This document shows positions 39,967-48,436 of a stretch of 64,000 nucleotides of DNA, in pieces. The stretch covers positions 1 through 64,000 of the IMG/VR virus record IMGVR_UViG_3300023181_000025; one strand, 5' to 3'. Source of the stretch: a virus. Under the pieces are notes generated by a model. The model was given only the letters and a program-made list of their open reading frames with translations, was not told the DNA's origin and did not search any database. Position 1 is the first letter of the stretch, and each line of letters starts with the position of its first letter. Both the position numbers and the translations under genes were made by a program.

Positions 39967-40586
39967 TGAAAACGTATTTAAGAAATTTTTACCCACAAGA
40001 TTCTTCTCTTATCGCGGAAATGAATTATATTGACTTGGGATCAAAGTTTTCGAATTTTGGGCTAATTGGAGAAGAGTATAGCATTATATTTAATTTAGTA
40101 AATAGGAATCTTTTTTTTGAAAATAGTTTTATAGGGTCTTTGGGAAATAGTAATTCAGTGCATTTAAAGGTATTATGTGAAAATTCTGTTATATACATAC
40201 TATTGAATGAAATTCCAGTTAAAAATATTAATAAGAAATTTAAATTTTACAAAGTTTTTTGTGAATCGGAAGATAATTTTAATTTCATAGAAAATATTAA
40301 AGGTATTATACCTAAAATTGAATTAAATTTTTCGGAATGGAAAAAAGATGGCAGTGGAGAGATAAGTATAAATATAGATTTGGAGCATGATCTTGAAATA
40401 TATAATCTTGGTTCGGATTCACTCTATGCAAATATATTAAACTATCCTAGAACAGTATCAAAAAAAAATCCAGGAAAAATAATAATAAATTACGAAGGTA
40501 AAAGAAAATTTTGCTCTGAAGAAACTATAGTTTTCTATACTTCTGCTGGAATCTATAAAACAAACTTAAAGATAGACTATAAATAA
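39966..40586 (+). CDS. Hypothetical tail protein, 206 residues
   Basis: A beta-rich, Asn/Ile/Phe-rich protein with no recognised domain or membrane segment. It lies between the hub-like protein and the adhesin-like protein and is coupled at both ends (TAATG before, adjacent ATG after). Probably a minor tail-tip component. Confidence 0.55.
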   Translation: MKTYLRNFYPQDSSLIAEMNYIDLGSKFSNFGLIGEEYSIIFNLVNRNLFFENSFIGSLGNSNSVHLKVLCENSVIYILLNEIPVKNINKKFKFYKVFCESEDNFNFIENIKGIIPKIELNFSEWKKDGSGEISINIDLEHDLEIYNLGSDSLYANILNYPRTVSKKNPGKIIINYEGKRKFCSEETIVFYTSAGIYKTNLKIDYK

Positions 40587-42176
40587 ATGAGTTTAAAGAA
40601 TAGTGCATCCTTTTCTTCTAATAGGCAGTCTCTTCAGTCCGATTCTTCTTTCGGCCCTTTTGAAGTAATCGACATGGGTGGGGGAAAAGTTGGAGTTAAT
40701 CAAGGCGTTATAATAAATAAAAGTGGGACTTTTTATATTGACTCTGATGACTTTTTAAGTCCAGCGAAACCGCAAAATTTATTGAGCGGTCCTGTTGTAG
40801 GGGCACAATTGCTAACCGTTCAAAATAACGGATTTGTTTGCATATTAATTTCGCCTAAAGCAACAGAAGACCCGGCCAAGCATGAGTATGAGGCCAGACT
40901 TGTTTATAGGTCTCCTGCCGATTTGCAAGGGGAATCCGGGCAAGTAATAAAATTGGCTAAAATCAGATCAATAGATTCTAGTTCTCCTGGGCAGGCTATA
41001 GATGTTGAAAATCTTTATGTTGGAAATATAATTATAAACGAGGGATCTTATCATGCATATCAAGTCATAGTTGATTCTGGAGTTCAGAAAGTTTATGTTG
41101 CAAATGGAAGCGTGGCAGCAACGATGCTTTGTGGTGATGAGGTGGTTACCGAGCCAATGATACCATACATTGGGGATGGCGGAGAAACAGAAAGTGGCGG
41201 ATTTATGGGATCTTGGGGTTTTGGAGGTTTCGATACCTCTTCTTCTTATGGAGTTTATGTTAAATTCGACTTTAGGGGTGCGGTGGTAGAAATTGTAGAA
41301 AACGACGAGGAATTAGAGCTTAAAGACTGTGAACGGGCATTTCAAGTTGCTAGGTTTAAATTGAAGAACGCAAGCTCTGGAGGAGGTTTGGTTGCGGATT
41401 ACATCACACAATATTGGCATAGTGATGTTTACTCTATGTTTGAAAAGTTTAATGAAAGTGAGGGCGGATGTTGTAATTCGAATGATGACTCTGGGGGTTC
41501 AGACGACGGCTCAGATGATTCAAGTGGTGGTGGCGATGGAAGCTCTGGCGATTCAGATGGCGATTCGGGTGATTCAGAAGGTTCTGAGGGTTCAGAAGGT
41601 GATAGTTCAGATGACGATTCGGATGATGATTCTTCGAGAGAATGTGATGATTTACTTGTGATGTCAAATTTAAGAGTTGTTGATGAAAATTATTATGGAT
41701 TTGGATGGAGTGGAAAATGTTTTGATGATCCTAGTGCCTCAAGTGCTCAGGGATCTATTGAAGTTGTTGTTGATTATGCTCCACTATGCACAAATTGTGC
41801 CAAGCATACTTATGTAGAAATTACGTGTAGTGGATTAGGAACTAAAAGACAAGTTGTCCCAATTGGTTCTTTTGGCGGAGTTCCGGGAGGAATGACTCCG
41901 GGAGGGTTTATAAAAGTAAAATTTGATTTCAGCTTAATTTTTCCTTGCACTGATTATGTTATAAGAGCTGTATTTTACCTCGTAAATGGGCCAAACTTAG
42001 ATACTCAGTTCCCATGCGAGGCAGAAAGCCCTGATCCCGATGATTTTGTTTATGAGAGTCTTATGAAAACAATATCTTGGAAATCAAGGGGTTATTGTGG
42101 AGATGGGATTGATTGCGAGAGTGGAGTTGATTCTTTAGTTTCCGATGAAGACGAAGAAGATCTTCCGTGGGCTTAA
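40587..42176 (+). CDS. Tail-tip adhesin-like protein with Asp/Ser/Gly linker
   Basis: A 529-residue protein. Residues 1-280 are beta-rich with Gly-rich loops. Residues 293-348 are a nearly pure Ser/Asp/Gly/Glu tract (for example DDSGGSDDGSDD), which is extended, highly charged and likely Ca2+-binding or flexible. Residues 350-500 form a beta-rich C-terminal domain with Cys pairs (CTNC, CDD) that could be disulfide- or zinc-linked. Flexible acidic linkers between two globular beta domains suit a surface receptor-binding protein. It is the last gene of the late block; the sigma70-like promoter at 42186 follows. Confidence 0.55.
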   Translation: MSLKNSASFSSNRQSLQSDSSFGPFEVIDMGGGKVGVNQGVIINKSGTFYIDSDDFLSPAKPQNLLSGPVVGAQLLTVQNNGFVCILISPKATEDPAKHEYEARLVYRSPADLQGESGQVIKLAKIRSIDSSSPGQAIDVENLYVGNIIINEGSYHAYQVIVDSGVQKVYVANGSVAATMLCGDEVVTEPMIPYIGDGGETESGGFMGSWGFGGFDTSSSYGVYVKFDFRGAVVEIVENDEELELKDCERAFQVARFKLKNASSGGGLVADYITQYWHSDVYSMFEKFNESEGGCCNSNDDSGGSDDGSDDSSGGGDGSSGDSDGDSGDSEGSEGSEGDSSDDDSDDDSSRECDDLLVMSNLRVVDENYYGFGWSGKCFDDPSASSAQGSIEVVVDYAPLCTNCAKHTYVEITCSGLGTKRQVVPIGSFGGVPGGMTPGGFIKVKFDFSLIFPCTDYVIRAVFYLVNGPNLDTQFPCEAESPDPDDFVYESLMKTISWKSRGYCGDGIDCESGVDSLVSDEDEEDLPWA

Positions 42177-42184
42177 TAATTAAA

Positions 42185-42201
42185 CTTGACAAATTGTCAA
42201 G
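42185..42201. repeat. 17-bp palindrome over the GT-cassette promoter
   Basis: CTTGACAAATTGTCAAG is a perfect 8+1+8 inverted repeat that contains the -35 box (42186-42191). A protein bound here would block the promoter. It could instead be a weak 3' hairpin of the upstream gene, but no T-run follows. Confidence 0.5.
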
Positions 42202-42214
42202 AATAATATAATAT
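42186..42214 (+). promoter_or_regulatory. Sigma70-like promoter for the glycosyltransferase cassette
   Basis: TTGACA (42186-42191), 17 nt, then TAATAT (42209-42214), just before ATG 42222; a TATAAT at 42207-42212 gives 15-bp spacing instead. It differs from the late element of the genes before it, so the cassette can be expressed early or constitutively. Confidence 0.65.
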
Positions 42215-42221
42215 ATTTATT

Positions 42222-43985
42222 ATGATATTTGATGAGTATTTTGATAGAGTCGTTATATTAAGTCTTAATAACGAAGAAGGAAAGAAACGTTCCGAAAGAG
42301 CTATTAGAGAGTTAAAAGATAAAAATTTAAGCCAGAATGCTATAGTTTACCGTGCGGTAGACGGTAGAATATGCCGCCCACCTGATTGGTGGCCTGCCGG
42401 TCAAGGAGCTTGGGGGTGTCTCCAAAGCCATAACAGAATGGTTCAGGATGCTCTTCAAGATCAATGTAAATCTATTCTTATAATTGAGGATGACGCTATA
42501 TGGCAATCGAATGCTTATGATTTAGCAAAACAAGTTCTAGAAGAATTGCCAGATGATTGGGGTCAACTTTATTTAGGTGGGCAGCATCGGGGAGCTTTTG
42601 GTCCAACTAAAATACCCGGAAAAGATTCTATTGTAGTCGCAAATAGTATTCATAGAACTCATTGCTATGCACTAAACGCAAAAATTATGAGAAAATTCCT
42701 TAAACATATAATGGATTTCCCTGAGTATTCGAGAGCATTTAAGGAAAGCGACCAAAGAAGACATATCGACCATCAATTAGAGGAGGCGCACAGAAATAAA
42801 CTATGGAAAACTTATGCCTCTTCATGGTGGCTTGCAGGTCAAGGAGAAAATAAGAGTCATATAAATCTTAAAGAAAATACTGATAAATGGTGGCATTTTG
42901 TATGGGAGGATAACCACAGGGGAATTCCAATAATTATTATGGATCGCACCCCGACTAACCATGAGTTAAAATATTTACATTTTGGATATAATTTAACAGA
43001 AGAAGATCAAACTATAGATATCGGTGTAAGCGGCGCGAAGGACGCCAAGGCTTTAAACAGAGCTATTGAGTTTATTGCTATAGAGGGGTATAAGTTACAA
43101 AGGTTTCCTTGTGTTAATGTAAATGATAATAAGGACAAAATTGGTTGGATAAATGGTTTTTGGAAAGCCGGGGTTATAAATCTATCTTCCGGTCCAGACT
43201 TGGAAAAAATGTCAGATTTTGTAAATTCGAAAATAATTAACCATTACTGGATTAACCCACCTAAGGTTTTATCTGATGTTTTCTACTTGGATGAAAGTGA
43301 GTTTGAAATAATACCCAACAAAACGATCCACCAAATTTCATTAGATAGCAATCATTATAGAGACGATCTTAAATTTTGTTCTGAATCCGTAAAAACATGT
43401 TTTTTTCAGAATCCTTATAAACTATGGCAAGAGCGCGATATTCTTCATGGACTTGTGGGGAAATCTATTGCTCCAGAAGTAATTATAAATAAAGACAATT
43501 ATTATAGTCCCGAAGTTAGATCGGCTTTTATAAAATTAGAAATACTAAGACAGTTTGGGGGGTTGGTGTTAGATTTGGATATAGCCATATATAAGCCTGA
43601 GATTTCTCAGATTTTTAATGGGGATAAATTTATCTATTCTGATAGCGATATAGGAAAATGCTCTAATTCAATTATGTATGCTAGAAAAAATAATTTATTA
43701 GTGGAACTGTATTTAAGGAGAATGAGTGTTCAATTGCTGGATAACGGGGATGTTGATCCTATTAAATCTATGAGAGAATCTTTAGACTTTTATGTAAATA
43801 AGTGGAATGTTGAATCCACTTTAGAAATTTCTGGACAGTTGGTTGGCAATATATACAAAAACGGAAATGTTGTATTTTTACCTCATCAATCCTTTTTTCC
43901 TTATCAAAGAAAAACAGATTCAATGGAGACGTTTAAATTAGAAAATTACACTAAGGCATTTGCTGCCAAACATTGGAGAATATAA
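42222..43985 (+). CDS. GT25-like / GT32-like fused glycosyltransferase
   Basis: A 587-residue protein. Residues 1-235: family-25-like transferase (VVILSLNNEEGKKRSERA at 10-27; GAWGCLQSHN 62-71; IIEDDA 87-92; LYLGG 116-120). Residues 360-570: GT32/OCH1-like or capsular transferase domain with 'NPYKLWQERDI', 'FIKLEILRQFGG' and DLD at 451-453 (DXD metal-binding motif), plus the family's 'IMYARKNN'. The middle (240-350) is unassigned. Both domains transfer sugars from nucleotide donors. It has its own promoter, unlike its structural neighbours. Target (host glycan, phage tail or DNA) is unknown. Confidence 0.75.
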   Translation: MIFDEYFDRVVILSLNNEEGKKRSERAIRELKDKNLSQNAIVYRAVDGRICRPPDWWPAGQGAWGCLQSHNRMVQDALQDQCKSILIIEDDAIWQSNAYDLAKQVLEELPDDWGQLYLGGQHRGAFGPTKIPGKDSIVVANSIHRTHCYALNAKIMRKFLKHIMDFPEYSRAFKESDQRRHIDHQLEEAHRNKLWKTYASSWWLAGQGENKSHINLKENTDKWWHFVWEDNHRGIPIIIMDRTPTNHELKYLHFGYNLTEEDQTIDIGVSGAKDAKALNRAIEFIAIEGYKLQRFPCVNVNDNKDKIGWINGFWKAGVINLSSGPDLEKMSDFVNSKIINHYWINPPKVLSDVFYLDESEFEIIPNKTIHQISLDSNHYRDDLKFCSESVKTCFFQNPYKLWQERDILHGLVGKSIAPEVIINKDNYYSPEVRSAFIKLEILRQFGGLVLDLDIAIYKPEISQIFNGDKFIYSDSDIGKCSNSIMYARKNNLLVELYLRRMSVQLLDNGDVDPIKSMRESLDFYVNKWNVESTLEISGQLVGNIYKNGNVVFLPHQSFFPYQRKTDSMETFKLENYTKAFAAKHWRI

Positions 43986-43986
43986 T

Positions 43987-44622
43987 ATGATACCAATAGA
44001 CTCCATACAAGTTATTAGTTTGCCAGAAAGGCATGATAGAAGAGAGATTCTTATTCCACTAATTAAACGAGCCATTAAATTAGGAATTTTTCCTGATATT
44101 GAGATAGAAATTATTAATAGGTTCCCTGTTGATGTTACAATGGTTCCTTCTTGGTGGAAGGATACTGAGGGGTATTATAGGTCTACACGAGAGCATATAG
44201 AAATATTACAAAATCTTTATCAACGAAAATCGAGTTTGGCTATGATTTTTGAAGATGACGCTTTGATACATGAAAATTTCTATTCCGGTGTAGAAGAATT
44301 TTATCAAGATATAAATAATTTGCGTCCCGATTGGGCTGCTTTATTTTTAGGGGGAAGAGACGAGAAAATGAAAGGAAGATTTCCAATTAATGCAATATCG
44401 TCCTTAAATAGAGGTTGTCTTGGAAGTCATGCTTATATTGTAAATCCTTACGGAATAAGAACTCTCCATGACAAGGCTTCAAAATGCGAAGAAATTATTG
44501 ATTGGTCTTATATGCGTTTAATGGGATCTATGTCCTGTTTTTATTCTCCGAGAAATTACATGGTAGGAACCCAAGCAGGGTGGTCAGATAATATGAAAAA
44601 ATACGTTCAAGAAGAAAATTAA
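43987..44622 (+). CDS. GT25-like glycosyltransferase
   Basis: About 211 residues from ATG 43987, one base after the previous stop; an in-frame ATG at 43960 would overlap it. 'QVISLPERHDRRE' (8-20), 'MIFEDDA' (86-92), 'ALFLGG' and 'GCLGSHAYIVNP' reproduce the family-25 (LPS biosynthesis) signature in order. It is a stand-alone paralogue of the N-terminal half of the preceding protein. Confidence 0.72.
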   Translation: MIPIDSIQVISLPERHDRREILIPLIKRAIKLGIFPDIEIEIINRFPVDVTMVPSWWKDTEGYYRSTREHIEILQNLYQRKSSLAMIFEDDALIHENFYSGVEEFYQDINNLRPDWAALFLGGRDEKMKGRFPINAISSLNRGCLGSHAYIVNPYGIRTLHDKASKCEEIIDWSYMRLMGSMSCFYSPRNYMVGTQAGWSDNMKKYVQEEN

Positions 44623-44624
44623 AA

Positions 44625-45830
44625 ATGAGTGAAATCAATAGATTTTATGAAATTTATAAAAATAAAATTAACCAAAACGAGTCTTCAACTGCTCTAATAA
44701 ACTTTCTTGATGAAAATTTATCATATAAATGTAAAACCGTATTAGATTTAGGTTGTGGGAATTTAGAATGGATTTCCAAGTGTGAGAGCATTAAAAACGC
44801 AAATTTATATTACTTGGGTGTAGATATAATTCCCGAACTAATAAAATATAACGAAGCTTTATATCCTTGGTTTAATGGTGTATGTGAAGATTTAGAGAGT
44901 TTTATTAAATGGCCAAAAGCGGATATAGTTATATTAAGAGATGTTTTAAAATATCATTGTAATAATACCGCTCGCGATATTATAATGTATTCCCTTTATA
45001 ATAAATGGGAATATTTAATTATATCAACCACTAAAAATGATATATCTAATTTTAAAAGAAAAAAAATAAGGGGCGGGAACTCTGAAGAATTTAATATTTT
45101 AGAGAGTTTTAAGTTTTTTGAATTTCCTATAATGAGAATAGAAAGAAAAAATTGTATGGATCTGGTTATAGCAAGGGGTGAAGGGCATTTTGATTATATT
45201 GAAATTGGGATATCTCACTTTGATACCATTCTACATAAGTCAATAAGGAATCATAAATCCCATAACCCTCCTTGGAAAGGAATTAGTATGGATGGTGTTT
45301 CATTCTTTTTGGATAAACTTCCCACTCAACAGGAAAACATTAAAGTTTTAGGTTGTATGGGATTACAAGAAGGATGTGGGGAGATATATTATATAGACCC
45401 TGACCAATATAAGCCGAAAAGAATTCCGGTTTATTTAAGTGGTTACTCTAAACTTAATTCTCTACATGAAGTTTGTGTTGATAATTTAAATTCCCTATCA
45501 ATCTCCCCTGAAGAAGTTGTCTTAAAACAGGAGACCCCTATAATTTCTGCGGAATATTTAATAAAAAAATATAGCATCAAAACAATTGGTTATTTGAAGC
45601 TACAAACCAATGATAATGATTTAGAAATTTTATCTTATTTTATTGAGTGCTTCAAAGATAATTATGATTTACTTCCGGGAAAAATATCTCTCAGAATGCC
45701 AAGAAAAGACAGGTATAAACAAAGCTTATTTATACAAGTCATGAATTTTTTTAAGCTGAAGGGGTATATAATAGACGAGGCAAATAATTTAGATATTATA
45801 TTCACAAGGTATATTTCATATATACCCTGA
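44625..45830 (+). CDS. SAM-dependent methyltransferase with second FkbM-like half
   Basis: 401 residues. Residues 20-180 form a class I methyltransferase: VLDLGCGN (motif I, 39-46), a LGVD acidic-loop motif near 64-67 and DIVILRDVLKY near 102-112. Residues 190-401 resemble a degraded FkbM-type methyltransferase ('YIEIGISHFDT', 'IGYLKLQTNDNDLEILSYFIE'), with the SAM-binding glycines not clear. Sugar O-methylation fits the cassette. The 3' end overlaps the convergent gene by 15 bp (45816-45830). Confidence 0.65.
   Translation: MSEINRFYEIYKNKINQNESSTALINFLDENLSYKCKTVLDLGCGNLEWISKCESIKNANLYYLGVDIIPELIKYNEALYPWFNGVCEDLESFIKWPKADIVILRDVLKYHCNNTARDIIMYSLYNKWEYLIISTTKNDISNFKRKKIRGGNSEEFNILESFKFFEFPIMRIERKNCMDLVIARGEGHFDYIEIGISHFDTILHKSIRNHKSHNPPWKGISMDGVSFFLDKLPTQQENIKVLGCMGLQEGCGEIYYIDPDQYKPKRIPVYLSGYSKLNSLHEVCVDNLNSLSISPEEVVLKQETPIISAEYLIKKYSIKTIGYLKLQTNDNDLEILSYFIECFKDNYDLLPGKISLRMPRKDRYKQSLFIQVMNFFKLKGYIIDEANNLDIIFTRYISYIP
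45808..45826. other. Weak hairpin at the convergent gene end
   Basis: GGTATAT (45808-45814) and ATATACC (45820-45826) form a 7-bp AT-rich inverted repeat with a 5-nt loop, across the overlapping 3' ends of the + and - transcription units. Neither side has a convincing T-tract. It is the only terminator-like structure there. Confidence 0.25.
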
Positions 45831-46562
45831 GAACCTGTCTTTTTCAGATACATAGTCTGAAAGAATTAAATTGACTGGAGTTCCTAGTGCTATGCTTGGA
45901 AGATATACATGGAGTCTCGAAGTGTTTACTTGTGAAGCCTGAGATATAAAATTTACTCTTTTTAAAGCTAAATCTATTCTTTCTTGGAAACCTTTTCCTT
46001 TTAGGTTATTATCAATTTGCTGAATTGAACTTGAATATGTTTTATAATTTAAAAGATTATCTATATCGTAAGAGCCTTCTCTTTGTCCTGTATATTTTGG
46101 GAATGTCAAAGATATGCAGCCTCCGAATTCCGCATCGACTCCGCATTTCCTTAAAAAATCTCTGGTAGCTATATCCCGGCACATCGCGGGAAAACCTTGT
46201 TGCTTTACCATAGATTTGAACCACTCTCTTTTAGCATAGGCATTTTTTTGCCTAATGTCTCGGCAGTGATAACTTGCTATAATAACGTCTGTTTTACATG
46301 GCAGAACGTCTCTTCCTATCCATCCACACAAGAGAACAAGAGAATCTTTCGGCCAAGTAGAAAATTCGTCCCTTGAGACAAAATTATTGACGCCAAAAAA
46401 ACTTGAAGCAGCTAGTGATTGAATATCATCCCCTAAATTATTAGAACCTAATGCAATTGGAATATGGGTGACTTGATTTAAAAAAGATTCCCGCAACCAA
46501 GATAAATTCATTGGTTGCGGGAAAGTATTTTCGTTTATATCGTTTTGAAGGATCTTAATCAT
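45816..46562 (-). CDS. Polysaccharide-pyruvyltransferase-like protein
   Basis: A 248-residue protein. 'ALGSNNLGDDIQSLAASSFFG' at about 37-57 and 'LLCGWIG' near 81-87 match the N-terminal NxGD and Gly-rich motifs of the PF04230 family. 'ISQASQVNTSRLHVYLPSIALGTP' near 205-228 matches the C-terminal conserved segment (family: TxRLH). It is shorter than the typical 350 residues and probably compact. It is the last gene of the minus-strand operon; it overlaps the upstream phosphatase gene by 4 nt and the + strand methyltransferase by 15. Confidence 0.7.
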   Translation of the reverse strand: MIKILQNDINENTFPQPMNLSWLRESFLNQVTHIPIALGSNNLGDDIQSLAASSFFGVNNFVSRDEFSTWPKDSLVLLCGWIGRDVLPCKTDVIIASYHCRDIRQKNAYAKREWFKSMVKQQGFPAMCRDIATRDFLRKCGVDAEFGGCISLTFPKYTGQREGSYDIDNLLNYKTYSSSIQQIDNNLKGKGFQERIDLALKRVNFISQASQVNTSRLHVYLPSIALGTPVNLILSDYVSEKDRFSGYI

Positions 46563-47269
46563 TCAAATTCTTCTTTATCCGCCGCTTCGATGATGGAAAT
46601 TCTGTCTTCCTGATATTGGAAACTATGGCGGGGACCATCATAGTAAGCAAGGGGGCTTTTTAGAGAGAACTTCTGGTTCTCTATATCGAACTCTAACTCT
46701 ATAATTTCACAGTTTTTAGGGTTTCTTATAAGCTCAAACTCTTCAACAGATAAGTTCAAAAGGCTCATTAAGTGAACCCTTATGAACATACCATGACTTA
46801 CAATCCCTATATTTGGAGGGCAATCCTTTTCGTTAAGTCGATTTATTAATTCTGTTAAATTAAATAACTCCGCTCTTTCATAAACATCTGCGCAACTTTC
46901 GCCTCCCGGAAACCTATAATGGAAAACTCCCCATTTAAGCCGTTCCCTTTCGAGATCCATATTGGAGTGTGTCCCTACACTGTTAGTCCACTCTTGTTCC
47001 CTAATTAAAGGGGTTTCTTTTTTTCGTATTACTTTATTTTTTAAAGTTTTCGAAATATTGAAAAAGGTCTGTCTTGTCCTGTGGTGCGTAGAAACGAAAA
47101 AATCAAATTCGCCATCAATTTTAGATAAGATTTTTCCCGCTTTTTGAGCTTGTTCTGTTCCCCTTTTGGTAAGTTTTATGGCATAGTCAGGTGTATCGCT
47201 ATAAATATTATGATTAATATTTCCTTCGCTTTCTGCATGTCTCACCAAAAGTATTCTTTTATTCTTCAT
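46559..47269 (-). CDS. Histidine-phosphatase (phosphoglycerate-mutase-like)
   Basis: 236 residues from ATG 47269 (after the upstream stop; ATG 47284 is an in-frame alternative). 'ILLVRHAESEGN' (6-17) holds the catalytic RHG-type motif with His11. 'LTKRGTEQAQKAG' and 'VSTHHRTRQT' follow, and 'GIVSHGMFIRVH' carries the second His, all in canonical order. Such enzymes dephosphorylate sugars, lipids or proteins. Next to a metallophosphoesterase and pyruvyltransferase gene, a sugar-phosphate step is possible. Confidence 0.8.
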   Translation of the reverse strand: MKNKRILLVRHAESEGNINHNIYSDTPDYAIKLTKRGTEQAQKAGKILSKIDGEFDFFVSTHHRTRQTFFNISKTLKNKVIRKKETPLIREQEWTNSVGTHSNMDLERERLKWGVFHYRFPGGESCADVYERAELFNLTELINRLNEKDCPPNIGIVSHGMFIRVHLMSLLNLSVEEFELIRNPKNCEIIELEFDIENQKFSLKSPLAYYDGPRHSFQYQEDRISIIEAADKEEFE

Positions 47270-47270
47270 A

Positions 47271-47933
47271 TTAATGGTGGTCATAGATTTTAACTGGCTT
47301 GCTTTTCATAATTTTGTCAATTTCATCAAGCCAGAAAAAACTTCTACTCGTATGCTTAATTGCGTTTTCAACCCCACAATCCAACATTTTCCCAAAGTCC
47401 TTTTCTTCTGGGTTTAGTTGAGGGCAATTTGAGTGGCTATGCCCAAAGAGGGCCGGTAACTCGTATTTCATTTTATCCCAAATAAGTGGCGCAAAATGCG
47501 AGCAAAAATATGTCCTTTTATTGGCGACCATGAAAAACTGATCCCCTAAAATATATTTACCCTCTTCAATTTCAATTGGGAAAATGTCTTGTCTGACTCC
47601 CAGAACGTTTTGCGGGTTTTGAAACTTGACTGCTTCATCATACATTTGTTTAATACCTGATGGATGATTTCCAAAAAGAAACAATGTTCTACATGGTATT
47701 TCTCGAACTAGATTCGCTACATCTGTATTGTCGGCATTGAGAGCAAAATCCCCTAAAGAAATTAAAATGTCATCTGGCTTTAGTAGCTTCCAGTCTTCGC
47801 GAATCTTAGATAGATTTTCTTCTCTATTTTTAAAACCTCTTGGGCAATAAAGAAATTCTTTGTTGTGGTAAGCATGTTGATCCGATTGGACCGCTATACG
47901 GCCAAATTTTAAATTGTCTAGATTGATCTTCAT
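47271..47933 (-). CDS. Metallophosphoesterase
   Basis: A 220-residue calcineurin-like phosphoesterase: 'SDQH' near 17-20, 'SLGDFALNADNT' near 60-71, 'LFGNHPSG' near 86-93, 'FCSHFAPL' near 150-157 and 'LFGHSH' near 167-172 are the D.H, GDxx, GNH, H and GHxH metal-binding motifs. The substrate is unknown (nucleotide, sugar phosphate or DNA). It has its own sigma70-like promoter. Confidence 0.85.
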   Translation of the reverse strand: MKINLDNLKFGRIAVQSDQHAYHNKEFLYCPRGFKNREENLSKIREDWKLLKPDDILISLGDFALNADNTDVANLVREIPCRTLFLFGNHPSGIKQMYDEAVKFQNPQNVLGVRQDIFPIEIEEGKYILGDQFFMVANKRTYFCSHFAPLIWDKMKYELPALFGHSHSNCPQLNPEEKDFGKMLDCGVENAIKHTSRSFFWLDEIDKIMKSKPVKIYDHH

Positions 47934-47940
47934 GCCACGA

Positions 47941-47969
47941 TTATCGTTCGAAGATCGGCAATAGTCAAG
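47941..47969 (-). promoter_or_regulatory. Sigma70-like early promoter
   Basis: On the minus strand, TTGACT (47969-47964), 17 nt, then GATAAT (47946-47941), immediately before the start at 47933. The 173-bp gap 47934-48106 otherwise contains only a short hairpin. Confidence 0.7.
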
Positions 47970-48106
47970 GATTTTTTTCTCCAGTATTGCCTGATTTCAG
48001 GCTTTCTGAATTTTGTTTAATTTCGTAAAGAAATCTGTCCGGTATGGAACCGACTTCAAAAATACTTATTGGGTATCCAAACCAATAGTAATAAGAGTTG
48101 TCCCCT

Positions 48107-48436
48107 TTAGGGAAGAGTGTCTTCGATGCTAGAAGTTTCATTATTTTTTAATTTAATGGTCATAAAATTTTTAGGTATCTCAAAAACAAGCTGTTTGTTT
48201 GTGTAAAAATCTATATGCTCCCCTATATCTGAGGAAATATCTATTTCCGAAAATTTTTCTAAAAATAAAGCAGTCTCATTAAAATAAATGGATTCTTGAT
48301 GAAAAGTTTCTTTCAAGCCTTCTAGTTTACGAGAAGCTTCGTCAATCGCACTCAAAATCCTCTTTAATCTTTTTCCTCTTTCATAAAAGTTTACAAGAGA
48401 AGATTGTAATATAAAATCAGGGATTTGCAGTGCCAT
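48107..48436 (-). CDS. Hypothetical protein, 109 residues
   Basis: A helical protein with a coiled-coil-like stretch (residues 15-65) and a C-terminal beta/acidic tail. No family recognised. It overlaps the previous gene by 20 nt and is followed by the 173-bp gap with promoter. It may act with the single-strand-annealing-like protein encoded before it. Confidence 0.5.
   Translation of the reverse strand: MALQIPDFILQSSLVNFYERGKRLKRILSAIDEASRKLEGLKETFHQESIYFNETALFLEKFSEIDISSDIGEHIDFYTNKQLVFEIPKNFMTIKLKNNETSSIEDTLP

Noticed and set aside
47984-47997. Short GCCTGA/TCAGGC hairpin upstream of the metallophosphoesterase promoter
   Set aside because: Very small loop and no T-run on the transcribed strand, so not a convincing terminator.
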